A stretch of DNA of 64,000 nucleotides from Triatoma infestans (GCA_011037195.1 JAAEAF010014488.1:124001-188000), one strand, 5' to 3'. Counted from the first letter of the stretch, positions 21,045-34,086 are shown. Notes: generated by a model not told the origin, from the letters alone. Made by a program: numbers and translations.

Positions 21045-22339
21045 AAAAAAGTTTGGTAATTATGCAGAAGCAGTCCCCCAAGATGGCCGACCACTAAATT
21101 TACTAACCTTCTCCCTCCCACTCTTCTACCACAGTCACTACAAACTCCAAAACATCGATAATCTCATTTACGATTATTTATCGCCTTGTTACACCTACTG
21201 CAACTAGTAAAATAATTTAGCAATCTTTTTGGCAACAGTTTTCCACACCACCTTTGAGGTATGTTGCTCGGCGCGTGTCGCTTTTTTATTTGGTGACCGA
21301 TCACCAGGATAAATGAGCTGCCAGTCAATAATTCTAAATATTCAATAGATACAAATTACGGATTAAAATTTAAATCTATTCTGGATTTGAAAAGTTTTCC
21401 TACTTTCACTAGGAGAAATGAGAATCTATTTATTAATTACAATTAGGCACCAATTGAAAAATATTCTTAAAAGTATATTATTTAACAAATTAGAAATTAA
21501 ATTCTATTTCCGGTTTTACATTTATTAACTCATTTTTCCTAGTCCTATTATAACACCTTCTGCTGAACCAAATTGATTAGCACAAATATATCTACTAATA
21601 AAAATTTAATCTCTTTCATAACTTACATGCGTATAAAAAAAAATAAAAAAGAAACATTTACAACCCAAAACAATAATTGTTAGTAATTTAACTTCAATAG
21701 CTTCATTCTAATAAGCATTTACAAAAATAAAATGCAGAATAAATCGAATTAAATCATTACAATTATTTGAAATAATTTTGCAGACTTAGGAAATTTAAAA
21801 AAAAGACGATAGTGTTGATAAAATAGCATATTTTAGTCAATCTATTCCATCAGTTCAAACCGAAGCATTTAATTTTCACGTGTAAGATGGGTTTCAATAC
21901 TCGCTAAGATGACAATCTAAATAAAATAACTTTAAATTGTAATTCAACAAGTTTAGAAAAATAATATAAAAGTACCAAAAATTATATACTTGTATGAGGA
22001 ACATAGTCTTTCTAAGTAAATTTCCTTAGGGAAGTCCTGGAAATAATGTGCCAAGTTGGATATAGGGTTTAAAGAGAAAATAATAATGAAATAATTGTAA
22101 AACATGCAAATAGTTTATTAAAAAAATGTTAAAGCTTAAAACAAGGGAAAAAAAGGAATTATTGTAGAAAATTTTATATATGAAATTAACATTAATAAGA
22201 AGAAAAGAATTCGATATATACATAATCGAAGTATTTAACCCAGCACATGAGTGATAGAAGAGTGGGAGTGAGAAGGTTAGCAAATTTAGTGGTCGGCCAT
22301 CTTGGGGGACTGCTTCTGCATAATTACCAAAAGTTTTTT
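21045..22339. mobile_element. 1.3-kb element with ~85-bp terminal inverted repeats
   Basis: The left arm 21045-21133 and right arm 22253-22339 are inverted copies, including TTGGTAATTATGCAGAAGC, AGTCCCCCAAGATGGCCGAC and CTTCTCNCTCCCACTCTTC. By eye the arms match at over 90% of positions. The interior is AT-rich with no transposase frame. Right of the element, GTGACCGAACCTTAACCATT matches sequence at about 36340-36365, so this may instead be two opposite insertions of one repeat. Nature unresolved. Confidence 0.6.
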
Positions 22340-23590
22340 TTTTTTGTGACCGAACCTTAACCATTTTACAATAACAAATACAGCGGTCCTTAACGAACAT
22401 CAATACTTAAATAAATTTTAAGGTTTGGATGGAATTACTATATAAGTAAAGTAGAAGTTCTTTAATTAAACATTTGTTCCAACATTTTAAAATTTATTTA
22501 ACAATAAATTTGAATATCAGAAAACATAACATAATTTTTACCTTTCTGTAGGTAACCTTCCACGTATTCCATTATTTTAAGCTCACCAGGATTGTTAGTA
22601 TGGTTTGAGGTTACAAAATATTAAGTTAGAATCCTGTCACTGGTTCTTTCAACATGGTCACAACTCAGTTTAATACTTAATTTTCGTGCTATACCTGCCT
22701 TAATTTAATTTTAAATAATAAAAATTTCATTTAATTTTGCTGGAATCAGTTTATTTAAAAATAGGGATTTGAATCAACTCGTTCCGCTACTGGATTCGTT
22801 CCAGTGAACCGACTCCGCTCGAACTGTCCCATCACTATTCCATTGAGACAAGGTTCTCTTAGAGGTTACCTAACATTCTTACTAGTTTTTATATTCTTTT
22901 TTAAATAATTTTAAGAATTGAAAGAAAATAAATATTTAACGCGCGATACAAGTCATCTTACAAGTCTTGTGTAGTTACCACACTACATGCGCTCATGTGG
23001 ACAAACCTGCACATGAATATGTAAAAGCGTCCTTACTGTCGTGTCATAATAACTATTTTGTAATTACTTATAAGAGAATAAGAATATTAATAATATATCA
23101 TAATTAAACAATCGTTTATTTTTAAATAATTATTACATAATGAAATTTTTCCATAAATGAAGAGATTTTCAAACCAATGTGCAACAGTTCTGTGAGTATA
23201 ACATGTATATAACGTCATCTTCAAGGAAAACTTATTACTATTAGAAAAAAATAAAGAACAGAATTTGCTTAAGTCGCTTTACAATTTGGTGTGCTGGACC
23301 AGTGAGAAGAAATAAGCAGTAGGTGCAAAATTATTCAATTTACGAAAGAAAAACCTGTACTTACAAAATTGGACATTTTACCCAGCCAACTGAGCATCAT
23401 TTTGCTTAAAGGTCATGTTTGAATATTTTTACAGATTTGATAAATAGGAAAACATGTTCCTAGAAAGTATATTAAATTCAGCATTCCTACATCTAATACT
23501 GTTGCAGAATTTTCAGTGAACTTGTCTAAAGTCAGCAGGCTTGGAATCATATTTTAAATATTTCTAAAAAACTATTAAAAGTTCTTTAAC
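22340..23590. other. intergenic, nothing recognised
   Basis: Downstream flank of the Osiris gene. No coding signal or clear repeat ends seen; AT-rich throughout. Confidence 0.4.
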
Positions 23591-23592
23591 TC

Positions 23593-23602
23593 TTTATTTA
23601 TT
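23593..23602 (-). terminator. polyadenylation signal of the Osiris gene
   Basis: Minus-strand AATAAATAAA-type signal about 165 nt downstream of the stop at 23767-23765, a normal 3' UTR length. Confidence 0.55.
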
Positions 23603-23764
23603 CAGCTGGAAGTCTTGACCACACAATCAGTAGGGACTTACGGACATAGACCACACAACAGTAGAGACTTACTTAAATCATAACGGCAGCGTTGATAGGA
23701 TATTTTACTCCCAGAATATGCGAGCTCTGTGTTTTCTCTTTTAGTGATAATAATGGGAGGGCGA

Positions 23765-26700
23765 TCATAAAGCTCCAGATGTATAGATTGGTCTGATTTC
23801 TTTGTAGACAGTATTTGAGTCAGCCGGGGCCAGCCGATCCAGTTCAATGGTTCTCCCATGGTAGTCGTATGCAGCGGCACTCTTACATCCACCACCGCCT
23901 CCACCGCCTCCCATAGTGCCGCTTTTCATCGCACCAGCGCCAGCTAGTAATAGTGCCAACATGGAGGTCATGAGCGCCTTGCCGGAGATGGCTGCTAGCA
24001 CGGACATTCCGATAGCGGCCACCGAGCCAGCTGCCCACAGTGCGCCGCCGTTGCCTTTCCTACGACCTGTGACAATCACATATCTATCTTAATATAACTA
24101 GCCGCCTTCTCTATCTTCATTATTATCTGCTATAGCAGAAAATATACACCACTTAGAGCGAAATACGTCTTAGATAGTGAAAGATTATACACAAGTCTTT
24201 AGAATTCAGCACACTTTTAGCTTAAACAGACAGATATGAGTCATTTTAATGATATATGAATTTGCATAGTGGTTTATTAGAATCGAATGTGTTTTGAAAT
24301 TCACGTTGCTGTCATCATTTAATATCTTAGTTTAAATTAGCAAAATTCTACATCTCATGAAATTGATGTTGGTGCTTTTGTTTTTATGATCACTATTTTA
24401 TGGTGGCCTTTATTTTTTTTGTATTATAAATATAAAAGAATTTTATTGTCTTGACGATCTGTAATTACCCCCCCCCCCCAAACAACTTAAAAATTATATT
24501 TAAATACCGAATATGTATTTACGTTTTATACTACGTTTATTATAATGAGGTATCGCTAGAAAAAAAGAAATTGTTACAAAACACTTTTCTCTCAGTTTTA
24601 ATTTAATTTCTTTAAATTGTAATGTACAAATCTATTATTTCTAGATGAAATTTTAGTTTTGAAATGTTCTAAGTAGCCAAGTTTGGCTCATTTTCACTAT
24701 TTGTAGTGAAAATAGTTTCGACAGGTGAAGATACAAAAATATAAATTTGATTATTTAATACATTATATATAAAGAGAACTGCATGTAATCTAAAAGTGAC
24801 TATCTGATCAGTTTAGTCTGTTACTGATAATGGTTCAAACTTCAGACGACTGGAAGAGTGCACAAGCCAGTACCTCACATATTTTTATGAAGAGATTTTA
24901 AAGTACGTTTAATCAATAATGAATTGTGATTATAGAGTTACTGTTTGTCATTATTATTACACTATTATTAAAGAAGAATACTTCTTCTTTTTTTATTTAA
25001 AATAGAATGAAAACCTGGTACCTAACCTAAAAATTTGTTTACATTCTCTGCTATGGTAAGTTATTTCTTTTACATTCATTTCTAGCCGTTAGACATTGCC
25101 AGCTTTAATAAAATTGTTAACTGTCTTTACTTGACTATTGCGTTTTAAAATCTTCTTTGCTTAATACAACAGTTTGAAAGCCGTATTAATATTAACCACA
25201 GGTGGTCGGTCCCGTCCTGCTTCTAATGGGTTAACGAATTCAAACTGCTGATTTTTATTAAACATATACAATATGATTTGTATTAAAACAGTTTACAATA
25301 TAATTTTAAAAACTAGAAATTTTATAGAGATGGAATAATAATATAAATGTGTAATATTATTGACCATAATAAATAGTGAAAGTAAACAACTTCCTAGGTT
25401 AAGCAATAATTTGTACACTCTTATTAAATAAAAATAAAAAGAATACAAAACTATTGTACAATTCTATATATATTAACGATCTTTGTAAATATTATCAAAA
25501 TAAATACAACTTTCTTTTGGGAGGTTATATAGCGATAGGGCATTGTAACGTAATCCAACTCAAAATTGAATTTGTTATCCTCCCAAAATCTGCATTATAC
25601 ATATATTGCGTAATTTCAACTCATTTAATTTGTGTTCTCATGAAAACAGAAAATTTGATTGTTTCTAAAGCGTTGTAAAGTTAAACCTAATCATAAATCT
25701 ACTCAAAAAGTCTATAACTTTTTTTACTGCAAAATCCTCAACCAATTTATCATAAGATAAATAACACTGATATTGGCATGTTGATATTGTCATATTTAGA
25801 CATTGGACACTTTCACATACATGTCAATGATGTCTATATTATCTTGTAATATATCGCTTTATAATTATTCGGATACGTCAGCTGAGTAATGGCCTTGTCC
25901 AAATACTCTTCGGTTATACTTCGCAATTTGGATATACCATTAAAATGCTCAAAACTCTTATTTTATCTGCAAAATTACAATTGGGAAAATTCTCAATGCA
26001 CTTAGTATGAATATTCGTGAATAAATCCCATTTATTTCTGAGTCTAGACGCAGTTGTAACATAGTTTTTTGTTCGTATTAGAATCGCCGAAGTAAGTTTT
26101 CCCCAGTTTTGGACTTGAATATTTTTGGAATGAGCTTTCATCGCTGACGGAATGTACTAATTGCCAGTTCGTCAAATATTCGGTTTTGACGTTGATATGG
26201 ACGTTTGGCGTTTGTTTATACGTCTTCATAAAGGAAACAAATAAAAGAAATTCTCATCTAATGTCGTATGCAACATCTTCATGCAAGGTTTAAGTATTGG
26301 CACTATGGTCAAGAACATTTCATTCTTCATTGTTTCATTGTTTTGTGTTCGTTTATGAAACCAACATTTTATGAATAAATGATGGTTAATGAATATCGGT
26401 GCCAACCGCACTGTTAAAAATATAAATATTATTGTTAAATATTTTCTCTAGTAATATGATTGATATAGATGATTTCAAAGGGAGTGTTTTACTTGTATTA
26501 TAAGGTTTCAAATAATTTTGTCAGTTTTAATAATGGGTGGTGTATACAAAAATGGATATATATTCCGGAATATCAGGATATAACTCGGTTATTATTGGTA
26601 GTTTGAGCAGTGTTAACATGTGGAAGGATTATGTATAACTCGTTATCTCCCATACTTTAATGATTTTAATCATACTTTAATGAAGTTACCTTGATAGTAT

Positions 26701-29700
26701 TTATATGAAATGTGAGCATAGCCCCTCTAAAGCAAAAAAGCTTGGGTAGATGTTAATCGTTGAGCAATATACTCGCTTATTTTACTCTTACCAAATAGTG
26801 TGCATAATCCAGACTGTTGAATATGCATTAATTTTTGTATATATATATCACCCATTGACAGGCCGCCATTTCTTAATGTTATTTTGTTAAATAATATTTC
26901 AGGCTTCCGTGGCCATAGTCATGCAAAACACTTAGGTGTTTGGGTTGAGATAGCGTCAGTGATTTATTATAAATCTACGTTTCGCCCACATTACGATAGG
27001 CTTCTTCAGGTTAGTAGCCTTTAGTAATAATAAACCTCAACCCGAAGGTCCAAGTGTTTTACAATTTTGTTAAATTCTTATTATGTTTAAATACTTAAAT
27101 AAATGAACTTATGGGTAAATTTAGTTTCTGATTTTTATAATTTATCAGAATTGACAGCACTATTAAGTAAATTTTGATAATGCCGGATTTAGTTTTTTTA
27201 CCAAAGTTAACATAATGAACCAAAAGAATTAATTTACTTGACACAGTTGTGGTATGTAATTAGTGATATTAGCATTATTTTATCTAATGTTTTTATATAT
27301 CAGTGCAATGTTAAAATAATTATCAAATTTTCAGTATTTTTAATGAGCATTGACCTGTATTAGCTGACAGTTGTTTTATATTTCTGTTTTACTTTATTCG
27401 AAACTTAAAGATCTCAGGGGATCTGAACTGGGTGAAATCAGGTTTTACATTTAGATTTTCGTCAGTAAGTTGGTAAGTTGGTGCATATTGTAACAGTATG
27501 GCTGTTAATAGTTTCAGATTAAAGTCCAATTGTGCTACAACTTCACCCATTATCAGATCTCAGGAACTAGACAAGCTAACAGCAAACTTCTCTATTTGAG
27601 AAATAAGTAATAAATTGTTGCCACTTGAATACTTTAAATCTATATGCCTAATTATATCTTATTTAAATGTTAATGATGACTTTTTCCTTTTTTTCAGTAT
27701 CATTTTGTAAGTTAAACCAAAAAAGTAGATGTCACTTGAATGGCAAGTGATATTCTGGTACTTAAATGAGCTTTATTCTGTATTAAATTGATTAATTTCA
27801 GTAATAAATCATATAAAGCAATTCTTTTATTTTTTACATTGTTATCACCCACAAACTTATTTGGCAAAAGTAAAATCAAGGCAGTCTAGTGTATTGGTTT
27901 TGGGCGAGGAAAGTATCAAGGAGAAGTATCTCTATTTACTTGTTTTGAAAGTGCACCGAAAATCAACATATAATCAAATTCTATAGTAGTAATAAAATTA
28001 AAATATATTTGATAATAATTACGTTTTATTTAACGCTATGAATTGAATGGTCAGTGCCAAAACATCACACCAGGGACAGGCAGTACCTAACATCTATTTT
28101 GAATGGAGGAAAAGAAGGTTTGTTAACACGATTCTACCTTCCCCAGCACTAATTCAAAGCGCTATCTTCCGGTGGCATTTTTACTTTCTCATAAGTCTGA
28201 ACTATAGCGAGCATGTCTAATGACATTTCTAACTTGTGCTAAGAGAATGGTAGATGGTTTGGAATCTTTTTAAATGGTTTTTCATCCATTTGACAGATTT
28301 TTAGGAGTGACATTTTGATTTCATTTTAATTCATCATTTCAATTTTTTTTTTATTTTTTAAGCTACATCCATGAACTCATGAATTAAATAACTTGTAATA
28401 GAAATTCTTATCGATATTCAGAGCAGATTTGAATCCAATGGCTAGATGTTAAAGAAAAACTTGGAGAATACAAATTTTTAAATAGAACTTGGCATCTAAC
28501 TAATTAACATGCACCACTTGGAGTTAATTTTGTTCTTCACACTAACAACCATTATTAGATTCAACGTACAACCATTTCAATCTTACACGTATTTCAAGAA
28601 TTTTAACTGCAAATAAATAAAATTACAGAGATATGAGATTTTATTTTTTTATGACTGCCCTGATTATTTTTTAAATTTTTAAAACAGTGCGGTCCTAAAC
28701 TTTTTGCATGAAACTTATTTCATTAAGATAATTTACCGATAGGTACCGGACTTCCGGTTATCCTGTTTGAAATAAGTTTCCGAAAAAAGTTGATTTTACA
28801 TGGACTGTGGACGTAACGTTTATCTCTAAATTGTAGAACTAGTAATTTTGGGACTTCATGATAACGCTCCCGTGTAATCTACATTAAACAGAGTATGGTA
28901 ATGTAATATAACCTTTTTTAAGAAACTGTTTGGTGAAAATTCCAGATTTTTAAGAAACATTGCCAATTAAAATTGTAATATTTGCTGCAGTGAGCGATAT
29001 AGTAGTTTCAGACCAAATTTTGGAAGGCAATTGAGCTAGCCTTGGAAGTGATTATCATCTGGTCTCACTAGTCAACTGAATGGATGTTTATTTGCAACTG
29101 TTTTATCTGAAAAGATTTCTAATCGTAATGTGCTTCGCAATTTTTTTTTTTTAACGCACAATTGGCTATCCGTTCAGAGGTGGTGCGTGCACCCCCCAAA
29201 CGTGTGCATTTAAAAAATAAAATAAATTTGGTGTGAAACACTCACACAACTTTCTCTTACTCCAGTTCTCAAAATTATAATTGACAAATTTTATAGTTAA
29301 TGTACCAAATTTAATGAAATTCGTCGAAAACTGAAAAAAAAAAACTATTCAGTAAAAGCGCACTTCCGGTTTACTGATTTTCTTGAAACTCGGAATTTAG
29401 ACCATCTGTTTATTTCTAATAATTTTGTTTGGATGATAGAGTTGTATAGTCAACTATGAGAGCACTTTAGAGAAAAATATAACCCCCCACCCCCACCCCC
29501 TAGAAGTGCCCTTAAATGAATTTTCCTAGAGAAATGTTTTAAACAAAAGTTATAGATCTTTGTATGTTTAGTTTATAGTTTCAAGTGTAAAAGTTTCAAG
29601 AAAATTGTCGGAGCCATTTTTGAGAAAATCGCGAAAAAGTTAAAAAAAAAAATCATTTAGTAAAGTGGTAAAGTAAACACGCTTCCGGTTATCCGAGTTT

Positions 29701-32700
29701 TTTCAGACTCCGATATTTCAACAACATATTTAATTTTAATTAACATTATTTAGATGACAGAATTGTCTAATAAACTGAAATAGCACTTTAGATGAAAAAC
29801 CTAATCCCACCCCTCCCCCATAAGTGCCCTTAAATGAATTTTCCCAGAGAAATGTTACAAATAAAAGTTGTAGCTCTTTGTATATGTGGTTAATATAACC
29901 ATGTTTGAAGAAAATCATCGGAGCCGTTTTTATACATACATACACATACACACACAGACCTTTGCTAAAAACCACTTTTTGGGACTCAGGGGACCTCACA
30001 ACGGATATTTCCGGTGAAAACTCGATATCGAAAATTTGACACGATTACAATACTTCCTCTTACTAGCAATAAGAGAAATTAAAAAAAAAATAAATCCTAT
30101 TTGACTATATTATCGTTAAATGTATTAATATCAAACCTGTTTCAATTGGCATGAAAGTGGATAAAATTTGTTCACTTAATTTCCTTGCATGGGTGATGGT
30201 GGTTGGATCGAGCACTTTCACGCTGAGCGTCAGAGAATTCAAATATTCATCAACTTTGTTCGATATATATATGTCAACTTCTCTGGAGTGATTGCCTTGT
30301 GCCAAGGATTCTAGAAGAGTGGGCGGCGCTGTAGCCGTGTCTAGGTGATGGCTGAGAAAGACCCCTGGCAACAGTTGGTATCTGGCACCTCCGCCCATTC
30401 TCTCCACCAAGTTCACAATGTCTAGTTTCAGACAACTCAGACTGTACTCCTGGGAGCATACTGCCTGTAATAGATAATTTCTTTTATTGGATACTCTGTA
30501 TAAAGGATTAATTGAATTATCAAATATTATGGAATTGTTTGTTTAATCTCTTATTACATTTATAAGATGTATCGCGAAATTGGCTTCATAAGGATATTCT
30601 GCATCCCTTAATGGGCTTGTGAAAGTTCAAACTGTCCGTTTTCTTGACTCGACTAGCTCTTTTTGCAATAGTTCAATTCTAAGCAATACATTCAAATTGA
30701 CACTTTTATTAAAGCTATAAATAGATATTACCACACACCCACCCATATGGTTGGAATTATGGTTGTTTGTTTTTATTTTATAGGGTTTAGGTGAGTGGGG
30801 GTACAGTATGGTAGTGGTCTCGATGAAAATGGTAATTGGGCTTTTAGATTTCCGCGGCCATTTTCATGACAAATATTTTTTGTTTGAATATTTATTTCAA
30901 TCTGAACTTATCAAATACAAAAGGCATGTCAATAACAATACTTCATAAGAATGTATACAATATTTAAAAGACTCTAGTATTATGTAAACTGGATTAGCAC
31001 TGAACTCTAACCACCAAACAAACAAATAGCAGACTATTCACTTTAGTTCAAAGTCGTTAATGTTCCAGTTTGTATCAGTGAATTCTTTTACACTATAAAA
31101 ACAGTTGGAAATTACAAACTTTTTCAAAATCATCTTAAATTTTCTTATTTCCAACTGTCTTATATTCACTAGGAGTTTTATTAAAAATTCTTATTGAAAC
31201 GTCATTTGGAAAGCCATTCTGTTTTCTTTAACCTTGTCACACAGGTAAGTCAATATTTTCTTTGCTTCTTATGTTATACTGGTGGTGATTTCCTCTAGTC
31301 ACTGTATCTTTATTTCTTTTTTGCCTTAAGGCCAAGCTTATCATATACAAAATCATATACATAGAAGGCAGAATCTGCTTTTGAAAAAAGTGGCAGTAGG
31401 ATGCTATAGAATGGACATAAAAGAATATGTTCATTTTAAATTTAGATGTAATTGCTTGTGTGGTAGAATTTTTGAACTATGTTAAGACATTTTATTGAAA
31501 AGTCAAGAGTTAGTGGTGTGTAGCGCGCACAGAGTTAAACATTTCGGTAATGAAGCAGTGAAAGGTCGTTTGGAGAGGATCATGACGTGCGATTTACTAA
31601 GAGTGAAAGGTAGATTGCTAAAAGTTAAAAGGTCGTCCATCACCGGCCACTACACATCCTCCTACATCCCCATATTGTCATAAAGATTGCTTTATTGCAA
31701 CAACTATGCTATTACCCATACTAGCGGCCGTTTCCTTTGTATTGACACAAATATCTCAGCAATTGTCTAATCGTCAGTAAAAAATATCTTTACAAAAACA
31801 ATAACAATGAAACAAAAAAAAGTAAAAAAAATCATTAAACAATGAATAATAAATTGTAAATATTTTGTATAAGCTGAGATGAGAAATTGTGTACTGATTG
31901 CAGCAACGAAACACGCGAGTTTTAGTTAACTGCCGATATATACAAGTATTTGATGCTGTCCGGAAGAGAAAAAAAAGCAGTTCTCAGTTGTCTATAAAAC
32001 TGCAAACTGGTGGAATGAAGAGCTTGAACTAAGGAAGGAAGTTAATACAAGTTATATCAGCGGAGTCTGTAATCCATTTGCTCAATGAACACTTTATATG
32101 GACTTTATCAAAATTAATGTAGATTATATCAAAATAAGACAAACTAATCCAAATAGAAAACTTGCTCTATTTCCGCTCAGGAAATCACCATAATCTTAGA
32201 ACGTAGTTCCAATAATTGGAAATGCAGCGGGGAAACTGAAACGCACTAGAAACTGATCTAGAAGAAATGGTTAACCTTAGTTGCAATAAGTAAAGTAAAG
32301 TAATGCCTATTTTTTCAGGCGGGCTTAACGTCCAACTACCAAATTAGGTGTCGTGGACGGGGGCGGAAGCACGTACTTTACTACTAACATTTTTTAAACA
32401 AATATAAAATTTAGTTATACGCTGGACTCGAACTGGGGTCCTCCCACTTTCAAGTCCATGCTCATAACCAATACACCAACACCCGCCCATTAGTTGCAAT
32501 AATTTTGTGCCTTAAGATCATCCAAATCAAGATGAACTTCTCCTCTGGATTACGAGGACAGAAATGGTCAAAAAAGAAAAATCGTAGAATGTTCAACTTA
32601 ATATTTCGTTAAGTGTCACCAGTAGACCTGAAAATTAGTAATAATCGTTCAACCGAGAGTGTCTCTTTATTGAATGTTTTTTTTTTCAGTTTTTTGTGAT

Positions 32701-34086
32701 TTTCTCAAAATTGGCTCTGACGATTTTCTTCAAAATTGGTATATCAACTACGCATACAAAGAGCTACAAGTTTTATTTGTAACATTCTTCTGGAAAAATT
32801 CATTTAAAGGCACTTTTGGGGGAGGGGAGGTGTCATGGTTCGCTCTAAAGTGCTATTTCAGTTTATTACACAATTCTATCATCTAAGTTATATTAATTAG
32901 AATTATATATATTGTCGAAATTCCAAGTTTAAAGAAAATCGGTTGACCGGAAGTGCGTTTTTACTGAAAAGTATTTTTCAGTTATCTGCCATTTTCTCTA
33001 AAACAGCTCCAACGGTTTACCTTTAACTAAGTATATGTGTTTCCTACACATATAAGGAGCTACAACTTTTATTTGAAATATTACTCTGGATAAACTCATT
33101 TAAGGGGACTTTTGTGGGAAAGAGAGGGTTATATTTTGCAGTTAGGTGCTATCTTAGTAGATAATTATAGATTGCTTTAGGGGATTATTGCACTGCGACC
33201 TGAAAGATCTATTGTGCTCTCCGGAGCCTTCTCAGTGCTCTGCCGGCTTCCGAGCAGTGTTCTCTAGCTACTGATAACACTTTCCATCACCGAATAGTGA
33301 GTTATAGAGGCTCTTAGGAAGAGAAAATCTAAGGGCAGCATGCTGGATTCGAACCCGCGACCTCCGCGTTGCTAGTCCAGCGCGCTGGCACTGAGCTAAT
33401 CCCTTCCTTCTCCCTTGGCCTCTGTCCCTAGTTTGTGTACTGTTTGTCCTTGTCTGTAAAGTGTAGTGTATGTAGTTTAGACCTGTTCTGAAGAAATGCA
33501 TGGAGTACTGAGCTGTGGTAACCAGTGAGGTCGCTACTCCCTAAGTAACTACTGCAACTGATACCCCTTGCGCGCATAGTTGATAATACAATTCTGCCAT
33601 AAAAATAATGAATTAGAAATAAATAGATTGTCAAAATTCCGAATTTCAAGAAAATTAGTAAACCGGAAGTGTGTTTTTAGAAAACCGTTTTTTTTTTTCA
33701 GTTCTCGCGATTTTCTCCTTAAACTAACCAACCAATTTAATTAAATTTGTTATACTAACTGTAAAATTTAACTAACAAATTGTAATTTGTCAATTACCAA
33801 TTTTGTAAACTGCAGTAGGAGAAAGTTGTGTAAGTGTATTACACCAGAATTTTTTTAATTGTATTCACTTTAGGCTAGATTTGCTAAATTCATAAATTTC
33901 AGTTCATTTCTCTAATTTGCATACTCATTTATTTATTACAAATGTTTTCTGGACTATAGATCAGAAACGCAGAAGAGTGATACTTACGTTTCTCAGGGCA
34001 AAATTGGAGTGGAGTGTGAAGTTGACGGCGACCATTTCTGTGGCCACAGCCATCAAGATAACAATAGTGGCGGCAAACTGATCCAT
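23765..34086 (-). CDS. Osiris family protein (DUF1676), three exons
   Basis: Exons: 34086-33988, 30464-30137 and 24066-23765, with GT-AG introns of about 3.5 and 6.1 kb. Phases close (0, then 1) and the total is 729 nt, 242 residues. Osiris proteins are insect-specific secretory or endosomal membrane proteins involved in cuticle formation. Residues 1-21 form a signal peptide (MDQFAATIVILMAVATEMVA). Exon 2 has the two-cysteine region (VCSQEYSLSCLKLDIVNLVE), then LLPGVFL and the DUF1676 region (REVDIYISNKVDEYLNSLTL). Exon 3 starts GRRKGNGGALW, then a long hydrophobic segment (about residues 155-190, with SGKALMTSMLALLLAGAGA) and a glycine run. SAAAYDYHGR stands where AQxLAY is usual. The end is IYTSGAL. 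I cannot assign an Osiris number. No other family member is visible nearby. Confidence 0.9.
26924..27061. mobile_element. small foldback element with hammerhead-like core
   Basis: The left end CAAAACACTTAGGTGTTTGG then GTTGAG is inverted on the right as CTCAACCCGAAGGTCCAAGT then GTTTT. Between them the minus strand carries CCTGAAGAAGCC, a loop, then GGGCGAAACGTAG: core CTGAAGA, extra A, GCC/GGC stem, GAAA. About 138 bp long. A relative with similar arms lies at 49841-49978. Confidence 0.65.
29228..30080 (+). mobile_element. main repeat family, copy B
   Basis: Begins TTGGTGTGAAACACTCACAC and ends near AGCAATAAGAGAAATT. Monomers 1 and 2 are present, but the third is shortened: after GAGCCGTTTTTATACATACA it jumps straight to the CACA microsatellite, a deletion of about 150 bp against copy A. 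It lies in Osiris intron 2. Confidence 0.85.
32290..32489 (-). mobile_element. tRNA-derived SINE, family 1, copy 1
   Basis: Flanked by a perfect 13-bp target-site duplication TTAGTTGCAATAA (32277-32289 and 32490-32502). The minus strand begins with a tRNA-like head: GGGCGGGTGTTGGTGTATTGG (A box TGGTGTATTGG), then a B box GTTCGAGTCC. It ends at 32290 in a TACTTTACTTTAC-type tail. Length 200 bp. The perfect duplication points to a fairly recent insertion. Copy 2 is at 45704-45914. Confidence 0.88.
32669..33847 (-). mobile_element. main repeat copy, right-end-truncated, interrupted by a SINE
   Basis: Read on the minus strand from 33847, the left end is the TCTGGTGTAATACACTTACAC-type start, followed by the CTCCTACTGCAG version of CTCTTACTCC. 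The monomers continue to about 33580, are interrupted by 33180-33580 (SINE and unidentified DNA), and resume from 33170 to 32669. The hairpin-bearing right end is missing. Confidence 0.7.
33180..33403 (-). mobile_element. tRNA-derived SINE, family 2, copy 1
   Basis: The minus strand starts near 33403 with TAGCTCAGTGCCAGCGCGCT (A-box region) and has a perfect B box GGTTCGAATCC at 33355-33345. The body includes the GATTTTCTCTTCCTAAGAGC region shared with the copies at 50381 and 50850. It is inserted in a main-repeat copy. Confidence 0.8.

Larger units (their letters stand above)
24067..30136 (-). other. Osiris intron 2 (6.1 kb)
   Basis: Contains no further exon that I can support. It holds a C-run at 24469-24479, the foldback element at 26924-27061 and main-repeat copy B at 29228-30080, which ends only about 55 bp before exon 2. 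The remaining AT-rich sequence (24480-26900 and 27070-29200) shows no recognisable gene. Confidence 0.6.
30465..33987 (-). other. Osiris intron 1 (3.5 kb)
   Basis: Holds a SINE at 32290-32489 and a main-repeat copy at 32669-33847, itself interrupted by a second SINE at 33180-33403. The stretch 30480-32275 shows no gene or clear repeat. No additional exon is needed to keep the reading frame. Confidence 0.6.

Noticed and set aside
23638..23904. Second minus-strand open frame overlapping the Osiris last exon
   Set aside because: It is an alternative frame of the true exon 24066-23765, which alone continues in phase from exon 2 and carries the Osiris motifs.
24690..24713. 10-bp hairpin ATTTTCACTA/TAGTGAAAAT as a possible terminator or ribozyme
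   Set aside because: It lies deep in Osiris intron 2, has no hammerhead core order, and short perfect stems are expected in AT-rich DNA; a weak relation to foldback repeats is possible but not supported.
26044..26411. Three overlapping minus-strand frames around 25914-26411 as a possible gene
   Set aside because: They lie inside Osiris intron 2, share no motif, and have no matching splice sites or phase; chance frames are likelier.
32440..32489. Possible tRNA gene from the TGGTGTATTGG/GTTCGAGTCC boxes
   Set aside because: Target-site duplications and a second copy at 45704 show it is a SINE head, not a tRNA gene.
33345..33403. Possible tRNA gene on the minus strand
   Set aside because: The B box is perfect, but the sequence does not close an acceptor stem and continues into a repeated body found at two other sites, so it is the head of a SINE.
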